Below, piece after piece: positions 33,617 through 47,999 of a stretch of 64,000 bases of DNA. A program made the translations under genes and the position numbers. The notes under the pieces were generated by a model. The model saw only the letters and a list, made by a program, of their open reading frames with translations, did no database searches and had not been told where the DNA came from. Numbering within the stretch: position 1 is the stretch's first letter; each line of letters begins with the position of its first letter. Source of the DNA: Planococcus citri. Its lineage: Eukaryota; Arthropoda; Insecta; Hemiptera; Pseudococcidae. The DNA is taken from NCBI RefSeq assembly GCF_950023065.1, contig NC_088680.1, positions 29,376,559 to 29,440,558 on the forward strand, read 5' to 3'.

Positions 33617-34278
33617 ATCATAAAACGCGAATGAAGAAGCGAGGCACAGCCAAAGACCTATAGAGACAGAGCGAGAGAGGAAGAGAGCAAAAGAGATGGT
33701 ATCGTTAAAAGAGAAGAACGCCAAGTAATGCGAAAACATTGGCCGAGGTAATTTGCAGTCATCGTAGCTTTCACCTGATTACCTATTATTATGCGTTCAT
33801 ACCTCATAGAGGCGCTTTCGGTTAACATTCAGGTGGCTTAGTTTCCAGGGTCAAGGAACTGCTCTCCTTATGATAACTTTACGCTTCGTAATACCGGTCG
33901 GTTGGTCTTTTTAGACTACATATCCACTTAGAGTTGATTTTTTTTCACTCGTCGTATAAGCGACCGCTCCTGTCGTCGTGTTTTTGATGACGCGAGGAGA
34001 GCACGCGCGCACACCCATTTAATTATCAACTATGTGGATTAAATAAGAGAATTAGTCTGTTAAAAGTCGATCGCTCGATCGATCGTTGATATAGCCCGAA
34101 AGATTTTTCTCTATTGATCACATAGGTACTCGTATTGATAGTACTTACACGGACACGCCATATTTCTGTAAATGATAAAATGTTTGACGTATAGAAAGAA
34201 ATATTTGGAGAAAAATTAATTAATAACGTTTAGAGCCGAAAAAAATTAACGACCTCACCGATATGTAGGACAAGTATT

Positions 34279-34299
34279 CTTGATAATATTATTATCAAG
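34279..34299. repeat. perfect 9-bp-arm hairpin
   Basis: CTTGATAAT, loop ATT, ATTATCAAG. Small and AT-rich, so possibly fortuitous. Confidence 0.5.
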
Positions 34300-37200
34300 G
34301 TATTCGAGGATACGATCGGGACCACTTGAAAGAAAATTATCGTCGCGTTTCCCATAGGTTAATTTTTCAATTCTATGTGCGAAGTTTAGTTAGTACATAT
34401 TATCAGTGCGATTTAAAGGTAGATTTGGCGCCGTGTGTTAATGCCAATTGAGTACGTTTTCTTTCCCTATTGCACACTTATCAAAGACCTTAAATGATTT
34501 ATACCTTAGATCATGTATTACATTATTACATTTATACCAATGTCAGAGCGTGCCACGGACACTTGAATGTACATTAGAACCGGAACTAAATAACAGAAAA
34601 TTGTAATAATTTTTTTTTCTATAATAAAACAAACAAGTTTAGTTCACGAGTGAACTTAACCTTCGTAAAAATTCAATACGATTATTTTCCCTATTACGAA
34701 ATCGCAGCGTGGTGATATTACGATTGAAAATTAATCGCTATATAAAATGGAAAAAATTGAGCCCTTTTTACGTTAAACGCAGGCGTCCAGATTGTAAAAC
34801 ACATACAAAGCAAGAAAAATATCAAAACTTGGTGATTGAAATTTTTTTGACTCGGGTCCCACAGATGTTCAATAAATGAATTTCAAAAATGTTCGTATGT
34901 AGAAAGCTGACCTAGAAAATTGAGGGGGAAATTGAATTTGAGACATCATTCACTCTGAAAAATAAAGATTTTCTTCAATAACAAAATATTTCTGTAATGA
35001 AACGTCATCACATAAAAATTTTTTCAATTCCCTCTCCCCCATAATTTTGTCAAGGCTCACGCTGCAAAAAGTTTAATGCCTTTCAAAATGCAGCGCAGTT
35101 CGTTTTATTTTTTGAAAACTTCGACAGCTGACAAGAAAAAATTCACACATCATAGGTATAACAAAATTGGAATAAAAAAGGGTAATATGAGGAATTGAGG
35201 ACTGACAAGGGGGTTGAATTTCCAATTTTTAAAAAATTCCACTTTGGAATTCGAGGTCGAATATTACAAAAGTCCCATGCAATTGCATGGGGCTCATTTA
35301 TTTACATAAATTCAACTTCAATCAAGAATTTTTGAAAAAATCAAAAAAATGTTGGGGAAGATGTCCAACTTAATAAGTAATGTGTAAAAGCTCAGCAATT
35401 TTTTTTTTTTTTTGAAAATCTCCTTACTTGGGGAAAAGAGTTCATTTTGCAAGACAACTGGAGGAACAAGATTTTGATAATTTGGTGGGAATTTCGGTAC
35501 CCTTTGAAACGTGATGCCAACTTCTTGGTTTCACCTTCAAATCCAAAACGAAATTTCAAAATTTTTTCATTCAGAATTTATTATTTTTTCTAATTCAAAC
35601 ACATGATTTTATTGATTTTCAAAACTTTTAGTAAGTAAGTATATTTGATCAATTTTTTTCCAAATCTGAAATTTTGGAATTGAAAATTTTCAAAATCAAA
35701 AATCTGTATGATAAGTAGGTATCTTCTTTCTGATTTTATTGTGGCGTGGAAATTTTTTATTGTGATGTCAAAATTTTCAAAAAGGAAATGAAAAGCTCCA
35801 GTAAATCTTATCGAGAATTTTCACTTACTTTTTCGATACACGCCCTGTAATACACCCTGCAATAACACTGTAAACCCCCCCCCCCCCCCCAATGAAAATT
35901 CACGAGGCCCATGTTTTGTTAGGGTTTCAGAGATACTAATTGGAGATTTAGATTTCATCTTTATGATCCAATCCCTTCTCCTCCTCATAATGACCATTTC
36001 GAAAAATTGGAAAAAAAATCATGTGACAGGTCCCTCCGAAAAAATGAAAATTCAGAATTTAGTACCTTTGAAAACACATTGAATCATAGGTTATGAAATT
36101 TGAGGGTTCATTGTATGTAGAGGACATACTTAGGAGGCTCGCATCGAAAACATTCAAGTTGAAATTCGAAATAAGATGGCTTACCTTCCATCATGTTTGA
36201 AAAAAATTTTAATGATCGGCAATTCATCATTTTCTCTCCCTTCGCCCCCTAATAAGTTCAATCTATCACTATACAAACGATAAATTCTCGGAATAAACTA
36301 TGATTATGAAATTCACGCTTCAATTAATCGACACTTGCCAGAAACGACTTCAAATAAAAATTGCACATCGTTAAAACTGAGTCATTTTTCATATTAAGTA
36401 TGAATTTTCTACACTACAAAATAAATGCTAGAAGAATTTGGAGTACATATTCTAAATTTCCTGGAGGTAAGTACAGTTCATCTTTATTGCCAAGAACCGA
36501 AAAAATTGAAGGTAAATTAATATAACTAGTTATTAGCCCAAAACGATTTTTTTTTGTTCGGGACTTTTTTCCCAGCGTCATTTTTCGAAGAACTTCGAGT
36601 CGAGTAATCGGTGGGGAACCACTGAACCGGTTTTTAAAAAATTATATATTATGTAGTTGATGCATAATATGCAATGCAATTTGAATTTGCCAATACTTTT
36701 TCCATAGGGTGAATGAAAACGTTGAAAATTTCAACAGCAAGGAAAACCCTTTTATCCTACAAATAAAAACCTTGAAAAGAATACAGGGTTTTCCAGCATT
36801 ATGGGAAAACGTCGCTAGACCAATTATTTTTCCTACAATTTCAGACAAAACGAAAGACAGGCATATAAGAGAAAAATTTTTTTACCCATTTGTGTTACAT
36901 AAAAGACTTGAAAAATTCCTTTTCTCAATCTTTCAAAAGAATCACACATGAAAACCCTTTTTTCTGTCCTCAACATTATTGAATATAAGAAAAGAATAGA
37001 GCAAATGTACAAAAAAAGTTTCCCAAGAAAAAATAAATATCTTGTACCTATTGCAATAATTCCAGATGTTTTGCGACAAATTTCGCGATAAGATTAAGAT
37101 GTGAAAAAATTTACAATCAAGATATTCTGAACAATGAAAGCTGGAAGTAGGAAGAACAGGTCAAAAAATAAACACACTATAATCTCTCAAAATTACGTAA

Positions 37201-40200
37201 GAACACGAGTTTGAAATATTTCCAAAACATCTGCATCTTTATTCCAGCAGTAAAGTCGAAAACAATATTTTTGTTTTAAAATTTAGAACAAACGACTGAT
37301 AGTGGATTGCTTTATTGTTCAAAATACCAGCGGAATACAATTAAAGAAGAAAAACTAGGAAACTATTATCGTTAGATAATATTTTTGGAAGTATTATCTC
37401 ATTCATTCATGTCACGTGTCTGATTTTATCAAAGGTTGGTAAAATATGACGATAAACAGAGAACCACTGACCCCACTGTGTTATCTGGAATCACATGGCA
37501 CTTTGAGTTATATCATAGTTTTTTCTAAAAACCATTCGAGTTTGTACCAGACAAAAAAAAAATCACGTCAGCCTTATCCTCTCCTTCTCCCCTCCCCCTG
37601 AACATCTCGATTTCATAATTTTGGAATTGATTAAAATTTCGATAGATGGAAATCAATTCAGAATTCAAAATACTCGTAGATGAAAGCTTCTTCAGAATGA
37701 CTCGACATTTGGAAAAGTGAATCTTGGCTATCTTGGGATGTCGTAACGAGTTCAGCATGTTCACTCCAAAAAGGTCACGGTTTTGGAATTTTCAAAATTT
37801 TTTCCTAGTTTTCAAAGATGAATTTCAATGGATGAAAATTTGTTTTCTTTTCTCTACTTGAAACTCAATCTATCGAGTCTTTCTTCATATCAAAGTCGAA
37901 AAGATCAAAAATTTCCCCCAAAAAAAATCCAGTTCTAAGTACGAGTTTTCCAACTGAAATAAGGCTCGTTTTGTCAACGCTAATTTTCTCTATTTTTTCT
38001 CAACGTTCCATGACTCTCGAGACAGATGGAGGAAAAAAACTGAAAATTTGATCTCACGACTCCGAATGTCAACCATCACGGTCACTGCAATTGGTCAATG
38101 TCAAATTAAGTAACACCTCGACAAAAAAAACACGACTTTTGAAAAATATTCGCTCAACGATAAAAATATTTTCTTCGCCTTGCATAATCCAGCAGTAGTA
38201 TGTAATACAAACATTGCAAACTGACCGCCTCGTTCTATACGTGTGCATAATTCTTCGCAATAAAATCAGCACGTAGGTATAGCTATAGGTAAGTACATTT
38301 AACAATAACCAGCAGGTGCTCGGGTATAACGGTACCTAGGTTTTTTTTTAATGGCCAACCTTGCGAAGAGTTTCTTTAAACAACGTAACAAATAATTATA
38401 GAATCGAAATCATGTAAACGAGATTTTCTATATAGGTACGATAAAACGTCTAAAACATCTTGGGCAGATCACAATTTACGAGTATTCTGGGTATTTATTT
38501 AATTTACACTTATTAATGACTATTAGTTTGGGTTATATGGATCGATCGATCGACAGTATCTAGAATCATTGACGTCACTCTCGTTACCTATGCGTCTGCG
38601 AGAGATGAAAAACCCTCGTCGAATCGAATTTATTTCATTTTTTTCATTCGCAATTGACACTTGTGTAATACGAATACGTTTCGAGGTAATAACGATGAGT
38701 CATTTAGAATGATGAATTTTGCAAAATTGATATAACTCTGTAAATTTTTACTCTCGTACACGTAGAGATAATATCATTGTAGATTAAAACTAATTGGCGG
38801 ATTTTAATACGTACTCTATTAATTCGAACGTATCGTATCATTAAATAAAAATGCATACTTACACGACTTTTGAGAATATTTCTACAAGGAAATTGCTCGA
38901 CTTCGACACCTTAGAATTGAATGTAATTTGGATACTTATTTGAAAAAAATAAATACCTAAATAAAACCTAAGCTTCCAGCAGTTTAAATCAATTAGGCCA
39001 CTTTTCTGAGAAAAACGAGCAATTTCAGAAACATTAAATTGTCGCTGAAGGCTCTAAAATGGCTGAAAAATTTTAAATCGAGTAATGAACCCATCTAAAA
39101 ATTCAATAAGGGGGATGGGAGGCTTGCTTTTTTCAACTAACATTTCTTCAAATCCACAAAATGACCCACCACGTCAAGAAGATCTCATTTTTTTTCCTTT
39201 CCAGCCAAATTAATCATTTCAGAGAATAATATAATTTGTCAACGCGGAATTAACCGATGGAAAAAATCGAAAAACGCGAATAATCGATTTTAAAACGCCG
39301 CAGCAGGTACGAAATCCGCGAGACATTGGCCGGAAAAAGCCGAAAGCGTGACAACCGTAATGAAGTGTACTTTGTGTATACCTAACGAGAGTCAACAACC
39401 ATCAATTAAATCACTATAATCGTAATGGTTGATGATTTGTTTCTCGTTGCGAAATTTAGTCTAAGTCATTCGCTTTGCCTTGAACTCAACTAGGAAGTTG
39501 TTCACGACCGAATTATATCACTGTGAAGATTATGTACAAGAACGTCACACCTTTCATGGTTCCAAGATAATCAGAGTTGGTAAAAATTGAGGGCAGACTA
39601 CCTGCAATACGTGCATATGTACTCGAATTAGGCATATGGCGAATAGGTATAGAGATACGTACGTTTCGAGTACCCTATATTATTTTATAGATGGCATAAA
39701 TCATGACTAAACCATTTTTCCTAACCATTTGCTAACTCGCTACCAAATATTGAACTTTGAGTAATGGTTCTGAAAGTAGGTGAGTCAAATGTTCAAATCC
39801 GACTGTAAACCGGTTAGGTGTATAGGTATTGGGTACCAATTCTCTCGTACGTAGTCTGATGGAGTGATTTTTTCTCCATTGGATTTTAAAATTTTATGAC
39901 AAAATGAACATCTTGAAATATTTTTTAACTCTGTACAATTCTGAGATCATCTTTTAGAGTAATTTTTTCTCAACATTGATCAAAGCTTGGTCAAAAAAAA
40001 AAGATTTTTTGATGAAATAATCATGTTTAGCCTATTACGTCAGATTTTGACCTCGAGGTCACAATCTGCTAAAATTTCCAGCATTTCCAGTTTGAGGAGT
40101 CCCAAAGATGGTTTCATCAAAATTTTTGGCCAATTTTGAAAAATTACTCCAAAAACTGACCCAAGGCTCAAAATGTGCACGAAATTTTAAAATATTCTAA

Positions 40201-41561
40201 AATCTTTATTTCAAAACAAAATCTCCAATTTTTTGGCCAAAACAAAAACCTGAAACTGAAAAGTTGACCCACCCTACAGTGTACCATACAAGATGCTACT
40301 TACCAATCTGAATGCAAAAAGCAACATAAAAACACACGTATCAACAAGAGTACTCACCTGGAACAGAAAAAAATAGGAAAAAATCACATTAATATCAAGT
40401 ATCGTCAAGTGGAAAATATAACGAGAACGTTTCAAAGAAAAAACATTTATCATTACACAGGAACAATGTCAGCATATCGAAACAGGAATAATTTTACAAT
40501 TAAAATGAAAAAAAAAAACTTAAGTGGGTGAAGGATGGATTGAGAGACGAGATCGCGGAACGAATCATTATGTGTTTGAAAAATTGTCTAAATTATTCGC
40601 CAATTTAAACGAATAAGTAGGAATCTATAATTTGTTTTTATAAACTCGATGCAGCGCAGCGAGAGCAGCTGATAAATGAGTAATTATTTAGGTGATCGTA
40701 TATAGAACGGGACATCGATAAAGCCAAAGGTGTAATTTCTCATCAATGACAATTTTAATTCGATAAACTTCGCTGATTATGTGATTACGAGGAGCAATTA
40801 CGCGTTTGTAATTTGTTGCTGGTGTTTCTGCGTAATTGTTGTTTAATGCGAATGAAATTATTAGGTATTATAGATGTAGGCGACGTTAATGTTACTATAG
40901 ATCATTGAATCGGTTTTTTTTTCAAGTATTAAATTTTTAGACGATCTTCTGAATCAAACTTTTTCAAAAACGTCGATCATTAACAAACTTTGAAATTATA
41001 ATATCATTTGTAAAAACAAGAAATTTAGATCCCTTCCACAGAAGCAAATTTTTCAATATTTTTTTTAAATCCTCAATCATAAAAAATTGATAAGTACATT
41101 TTTTGGCAAGTGCAATAATTTCAAAAAAAAATTTTCAATCAAGTATTTTTTTTATCAATTTTTTGGCCAGAGGGCTCAACGTTTTTCTGAATTATCTTCC
41201 ACTCAAAATAAACTTCCTCGTCAATTTTCATCAAAATCCACACCATTTTTTTTCACTCTATCCTAATGCAATATAACAAACCAATCATTGATAAGCTCAA
41301 CACCGAAACCGAACTACTTCCCATAGCTCAACAGACTACACATAAGCATACGATTCAATTCAACTCAACTCAGAAGCATACATTTTCACTTTCTTTCCGT
41401 ACATAAGTAAGCACCATACATGCGTAAATAAAATTAAAAGGGAAAAATGATTACAAGATGTCTCATCCTGCTGTCACGTAAACGATTACGAGTCGAGTTG
41501 TTAATCTCGACGAGAATAAGTATATTATCGCGCGGCGTAATTAACAATATAAAAACGCGCC

Positions 41562-41571
41562 AGCGCCATCT
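41562..41571 (-). promoter_or_regulatory. CTCF-like core AGATGGCGCT
   Basis: On the minus strand AGATGGCGCT fits the conserved CTCF core AGRKGGCGCY exactly. It sits in a CpG-rich island (CGCGCGGCG just upstream) and shares the flank GCCAGCGCCAT with 461-471. Consistent with an insulator site, not proven. Confidence 0.25.
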
Positions 41572-43211
41572 CGATCGTCATTACAAATGAATGAATATCG
41601 TTATTAATGGATTTATTAATTTGATAACTAACTAGGTAATGGCGGCGACGACAAGGCAGCATCAATATATACCGAGTATAAGATGCGCTTTATCGCGACA
41701 TTTCTTCCATAAAGGACCAGGGTGACCGACCTTCACTTCGGTTAGTTCTATTTTCGCAGTTTGGATTGCGTAAAAGCTCCATTGTGATGGTCGCGACACT
41801 TGATGGTCTATTTTCGGTATATCGATTATGTGAAACAGTCGACGTTAATGGCCGCGACGACGACTAAGACGACGATGCCCCGAAACTTGACCAGTTCAAC
41901 AACAAGGAACCGGTATAAATATAAGACGAGCTAGGTTTGTATCCGCTTCACCTCGTAGAAATATATTTTACAAGTTATTTACTATAGCCCACAACTTGCT
42001 TCTCTTTGGTACACATAACGAGGTATCTGGCTTATCTATCTATACGCAATTACAGTTACGAAAAAAAATTCAAGTTTGGAAACGAGATTTCATCTGCATT
42101 CTGCAGTGTTTGGTTTTGTATACCCCCATCCATTTATGTACTAACTAACCACATACTGCAATAGCTGACGGCGTCTGGTATACGTATAATTAAACGTATA
42201 GGTATAAACTTGGTGCCATTATTACAATTCAATGCTGAAATTAAATTCTGCTTTTTTTTTTACAATGCAATTTTCAATAAACACCTTCGATAATAGCCAA
42301 TAAAATTGAGCAAAAGTTTTTTAAGCACTTTCCAACGGTACTTTTAAAACGATTCATTTTACGCCATTTTATGCTCTGAATGTAATGGGAGAGAAAAAAA
42401 GGTAATATTTTCTATAATTAGATTAATTGTGAAAAAATTGAAATTTCAAACCGCTGGGAAAATAAATAATCATTTGAAAAAGCTGAAATTCAGCACACGA
42501 ACTTCGAGAAATCATGAAACATATTCCGATTTCAGCACACAAAAGTTCATTTCAAATAGAATTTATGAGAATTGCAAAGTGACTTTAAATTATGAAATTA
42601 AAATTCCGAAATTTTTCTAAATTCTTCAAGCCCTGGTTTTTACTACCACAGATGTGCTTTTATAGGGACCATGTGACATACTTGATGAAAAATTGATCAT
42701 TTGGAATCATGAAAGAATGATGCATTCGTAATTTGTTGAAATGATAAAAAATGAAGCTTTTTCCATAAAAAAGGAGGTCAAAAAAATTTCAAGTTTTGAA
42801 ATGGCATTTTGACTAGTACGAGATCATTACGAAAATGACAAAAAATTGTTACATTTCTTCAATTTTTCCTAAATAACAATAGAGGGCAAAAAGAAGTCGA
42901 AAAAAAAAGAGATTATATCAAAGATTGAGAATTTTTACACAAAGATACTTAATTCAAATTCTAGAAAAATTTTCATTTGTTTTCAATTTGTTGAAAACTG
43001 AACTAAAATTTGAAAAATTACGAACAATCAATCTATACATTTAAATACTTAAACACAAAAGCAAACTAGACAAACTTTTTAAAAAATTGCTTGAAAATTT
43101 TCTAACAAAAAAATAAGAAAACAGTCAAATTAAAAGTCAAAACTGAATAAAAATCAAGCAAACAGAAGATTTTTTTAAATGTTTCAAATTTGCAAAAAAG
43201 GCCAAAAATAT

Positions 43212-43212
<1 letters not shown>

Positions 43213-43243
<31 letters not shown>
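43213..43243. repeat. A31 homopolymer
   Basis: Longest homopolymer in the window. It lies at the start of a degenerate AT-repeat stretch (43250-44580) that resembles the interior of the hAT-like element at 11.6-13.5 kb. Confidence 0.9.
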
Positions 43244-43244
<1 letters not shown>

Positions 43245-43614
43245 AGAAAATTATGAGATTTCAAAAATTAAATAAAACTATCAAAAATTGTATAAAATAT
43301 CATTTAAAACTTCTTGACATAATGACATAAAACAATTGAAAATTAATAAAAGTTGATAAAGCACCGATTTTAAATTCATTTTGGAAAAATGTTGTCAAAA
43401 TTAAATAAGAATCAGAATGTTATTGAACAGCACCAGAAATTTAATTTGATGAAATTTTGCAAAAATTAAATGAAATTAATGTCTGTAAGTTTAGTAAAAA
43501 ATACTAAAGACCTGTTCAATTGACACGAAAATAATTCAAAATTCTTAAAAATTGATGAAATATTCGGTAAATTAAGCAAAAATTGCAAAATCACACTAAA
43601 AGTAATGACCTTTC

Positions 43615-43975
43615 TATCAGCTAACGTCGTTTCTCAAAAAGCATCTCAAGAGGCATGAATATTTTGCAAAACTGCCATAGGAGTCATGATTTTTCATCTA
43701 GCTAACGTTATTATTCAAAAACTACCACAATTAAGCATTTATGTGTGTTTGAAAAACCACGTTAAAGGTTATAATTCTTCATGCATCTAACGTTGTTTCA
43801 CAATATTCACCCCTAATGAATATCTGTACAAACAAAACCACTTTATGAATCATGGTTATACATCTAGCTTAACTGGTTTTCCAAAAACAGACCCCAAAAG
43901 AGAAATGTAAACTGTATTTTAAAAAACCTCCTTACAAACAATTAATGCCCATTAATCTAACGTTGAAACCATAAA
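43615..43975. repeat. about 84-bp degenerate tandem repeat, five units
   Basis: The word (A)TCTAGCTAACGTT or TCTAACGTT recurs near 43619, 43698, 43786, 43864 and 43956. In several units it is preceded by CAT and followed by a TTTCAAAAAC-type stretch. Spacings alternate about 79, 88, 78 and 92 bp, so a two-unit higher-order period of about 168 bp is possible. No coding frame. Confidence 0.65.
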
Positions 43976-44046
43976 ATTAGCACAAAAATCACAAAATAGG
44001 TATCACTAAGAATTATTGAAATTTCACAAACATTGAGTAAAACAAG

Positions 44047-44111
44047 ATATTGGAAAATAATGAAAAACTCTCTCCTTGAAAAATAAGGAGAGAGTTTTTC
44101 ATTTCCAATAT
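44047..44111. repeat. 65-nt near-perfect hairpin
   Basis: The inner arms are perfect over 19 bp (AATGAAAAACTCTCTCCTT and its complement) around a GAAAAAT loop. Beyond them ATATTGGAA pairs with TTCCAATAT, leaving only a few unpaired bases on the left. It stands out because the pyrimidine-rich arm is unlike the surrounding AT repeat. It could be a small-RNA precursor, a tiny MITE or the ends of an excised insertion. Confidence 0.85.
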
Positions 44112-44589
44112 TATTGGACTCCTGAGTTTTGGTTCATCCTTGACCTAGTAAAACAAGACAAAAAATTCTTAAAACATAGTTAAATTTTCTGAAATGACGT
44201 AAAAATAATCAAAAACAAAAATAAGATGATGAAATGTCTAAAAAATTTGAGCATAAGATTTCTCAAAATTGCCAAGATTACTCAAAGTTGCCAAAACTTG
44301 ATCAGATTCTACAAAAATTGACCAAAATTTGTCAAAAATTACCATAAATTGATAAAAAAATCTGTAAAATTGAGCGAAATTCGCAAAAAAAATGATTAAA
44401 AAATTGTCAAGATGCAAATGACTAAAAGTTGATGGCGTGTTGGGAAAATGTTGCTGAAAATTATAAAAAATTAAATTTATGTAAATATCATCGAAACAGA
44501 ATGAAATTTTGTAGAGAAAATTACACAAAATTTCATGAAAAATACCTAGTGAAATCTGTATAAAAATTTCCAAGTAGGTAACCATTACT

Positions 44590-47500
44590 AAAAAATGAAA
44601 AAATTTTCCGATTTTACCCCTCCCACCCTAAATTACGAAAATGACATACAACATTGTAAAAACTCGTCGATGTAGCATAATTATAGAATTAATTGAAAAC
44701 GACACAAGTGAAGAAAGCATCACAAGTTAAGAAAAATCGCATCAATGTTTGATCGAAAATGTGCACTTTCCAAAGTGATTCCAGTACCTATACAATGCCT
44801 ATTCAAATCACAACTCATTTTTGAAAAAAAAAAATCAACTTTATATCCAGATTTTATAACAAAAATTCAAACAAAAAATCCCACCTCATAGAATTGCCAA
44901 TCTGCAACTCAACCATACTTCTATAGTTCAGATGCTGAGATTTAAACGTTCAATCGACATTGAATCATTTACCACACTCTAACCATTGGTAAAACTCAAA
45001 TAAGAAGGAAAAGGTGATAGAAAATAGGTCACTATTGGACCACCAAGGCTACGATCCTGCCCATCAAAGCCCATAGAATGAAAATCCTAGGCATTTATAT
45101 CACGTCTAATGCCCTTCATTGGTGACACGCTTACATAATAACCAATAAGATTACTCCAAGTCGAAAGAGAAACCCCGAAGTACCGAGAGAAAAATCAGCT
45201 CGCAGCAGTTTATTCATCTACAATGGGTAACTTTTTAAATGTCGGCGTCGTCGTCGTCGGTATCTTTATTTACTGTAAACTACCGACTACGACACATTAT
45301 TATTCGTATGTTTACACATCAAATCAGTCTCTATAATAGGACATATCAGCAGACGACTTCCGTAAAATTGAAAGTTTCGTAAAAATATCCTTATTTATCG
45401 CAGCAACCTTGTAAAATAATTATGTTATCGTAATACCAGCGGAGTGGAGTATGTTCCGTTGATAAGACCAATCCGCGACCTTAATTTCATATACGAGTAC
45501 TTAACAACTAAACACTCAGGTATATACCGAGCAATTTTAATTATATAAACAATTTTGGCCTATAATTCGATAAATTGGCTACAAAACAAAGAATCGAGAG
45601 CTTATCATTTCACACGATGAAGGGGAAACTGATGATGAAAGTAGCTGATAATAATATGGCAATGGCAACACATCACAAGTGTTTTGATTCTTAACCTTCG
45701 ATTTATTTGCGCATAATAATTTGTATAGGTATTCGTTTACGTAGCAAGTAAGTATAAAATTAACGAATCACCGACGTTTATATTTTTTCAAAGATATATA
45801 TTTAATATACATATAATTGTAATGTACTTAGATATACGTTTACTATCGCAAAATTAAAAAAAAAACACATCATCGAGTGCACTATAATCCACGTACAATA
45901 AGTTCGATAATAAATTAAATAATTGCTGCGATAACCACATTCGTACATTTTGCAATACTTTTTGTCGATTGGTTTACGTGTACCTATATCTTGTATACAC
46001 TTATGAGTTACAAATTGATAAATTCGCGTTTTAATCATATCGAAAGGCTAGACAAACATACTATACGCGAGAACTTTCTAATAAATAACCTTTTTTTTTT
46101 TTCGTTTCATTTTATTTTCATTTTATCATTAGCGTGTATGTATAGAAAGTTAACACCCTTATAGTAGATGAGATACGCGTATTGTTTCAAAGCCTTGTTT
46201 TATGATTGAAAATACTTTCTCGTTCATTCTAAACTTCTAGATGAATTACAAGATTACTAATCAATAAATACTTCTGAGAATGTATACGGTGACAATGAAC
46301 CCAGGTAGACTGGAAGCTGTCAATGTTTCGAACGACGCCTTGAAATCGACCAATATGTAACCAGTCTATCACTTAACGTGATCTAGATATTCGTACAGCG
46401 AATAGCATCATTTTCATAATGTTCTAGAACGGTTGAGAAATCATTTAGATCACTCCAGTTCTTTCCACGGAAGCAAAATAATAATTTGGAGTTTTCATTT
46501 ATATGTACGTTCAAATGCACAGTTACCCATTTGTTAAAAAATTATTACATCTTTCAAATTAAAATTTTGGTTCAAACATTTTTTGCTTTTTAAAAATGAT
46601 TCTTGGAGCAAATATTTTATCATCTAAATAGTAAAATTTATTTTTCTGAAATATTTTTTTTCACAATTTGAAAAGATTAATCATTTGATACTAATCTAAA
46701 TCATATTTGATTTTTTTTCTTTCAAATTTTCTCACCATTGTAGCTCGAAATATCTCTGAGAAGGGGGCAGGGGGGAATTATCAGGTATCTAATTTCGAAT
46801 AAATTTCAATAAGAAAATCAAACACTGATTTCATGGAACTCATTTTTTTATTGAAAAACACAATGAAGAGGGGGCGAGTGAAACGTCGTGTAACGAAACT
46901 CCGTTCAAAATTAAAAATTAGGTAATCTTCGTAAAAATTGACCGAATCATTTGATCCATTTGTAAAATCCCCGCCGCGCCACATAAACGCCGGTAATTCT
47001 AATAAATCACCCAATCATATAACACACTCGGCAGGTTTCTCTCAAAGATAAGAAAGGTCAGAGGGAGATTATTTTCATGAACAACGTTTCACAATTTTCC
47101 GTTGTTATCGTAATTCACGTATTATCGAAGAAAAGCACCTTCTCTTTCTTCATCTAGTAAGTAAATCGCATCGTTATATTGAATTTCTTGGAAGGTGATT
47201 CATAGAAGAATTACAACTTTCTATATAAAAAGTTATAGACATGCTGGATTTTTCTATTCCACGTATTTGCGTAGGTAAACCTAAATATAATTTTTTAATG
47301 AACTGGAAAAAATAGATGAATCTGTGGTATTTTTAGAAATAACCTGACATGCGATGAAATGGGTTTATTCCAACTTTCATTTTGTTGATGAAAAGACCCA
47401 ACTAATGGGAATATCCAAGTATACTTTGAATAAAGATTCGAGCCCGGAACGATTTTTAATAAAGCTCTGACTTTCTTCGCTGTACATAATAAATAATGAA

Positions 47501-47990
47501 AAGATTTTTGAAAATTATTTTCTAATTACAAGAAGTTTGCATAAAAATTTCAAGATCCATAACTTCATTTACAAGGACGAACTGATAGGAGTTGAAGGTT
47601 GGCGATTTGCCCTTCTGGGGGGGGGGGTTCACTGGCCAGTTGAGAAATTTAGCCATTTTAGGGATCAGTTGAAATAATTTAACAGTTGTATGACTATGTA
47701 CTTACTTTAATATTTTTGACGAAAATTACAAAACATGTTGATTTTACTGATTTCATCACTGAATTTTTTTGCAAGTTCGTCGCATCAATAAAAAAACAAA
47801 AACCCACCACCATATGAGATGAAGGTTAGATTATTTCCAAAAAAAAAAGTAATTTTAGAAACCAAACATTTTTTAAAAAGCAACCAAAAAGGTTACAAGA
47901 CGATGATACGAGTACAACATTTATAATGTAGGAAAAAAATCATAAAAAGCCAGAACAATTCATTAAAAAATGTTTTATAAATTATGGCCT
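44590..47990. other. non-coding stretch, no gene seen
   Basis: A mixed island at 45050-46450 carries GTCGTCGTCGTCGG at 45247-45260 and many TACG words. AT-homopolymer DNA flanks it. A G11 tract lies at 47617-47627. No frame is codon-like. Confidence 0.45.
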
Positions 47991-47999
47991 AAAGAGTCA

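Larger units (their letters stand above)
33617..42428. other. long non-coding stretch
   Basis: No supported gene. CpG-bearing mixed islands at 33620-34800, 38060-39700, 40560-40900 and 41400-42240 alternate with AT-homopolymer sequence (34800-37950, 39700-40500, 40900-41300). Landmarks: GAGAGA-rich 33655-33715, GATC runs at 34070-34085 and 38540-38552, a 21-nt hairpin at 34279-34299, C16 at 35875-35890, and a CTCF-like core at 41562. A frame at 36709-36951 starts with GTG and has no codon bias. Confidence 0.4.

Noticed and set aside
34000..34100. GATC-rich palindromic cluster as a replication origin or binding array
   Set aside because: Only a few GATC words (34070-34085), easily explained by a short simple repeat.
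44238..44585. 115-codon minus-strand frame
   Set aside because: Phe/Ile/Asn-rich product of a degenerate AT repeat.
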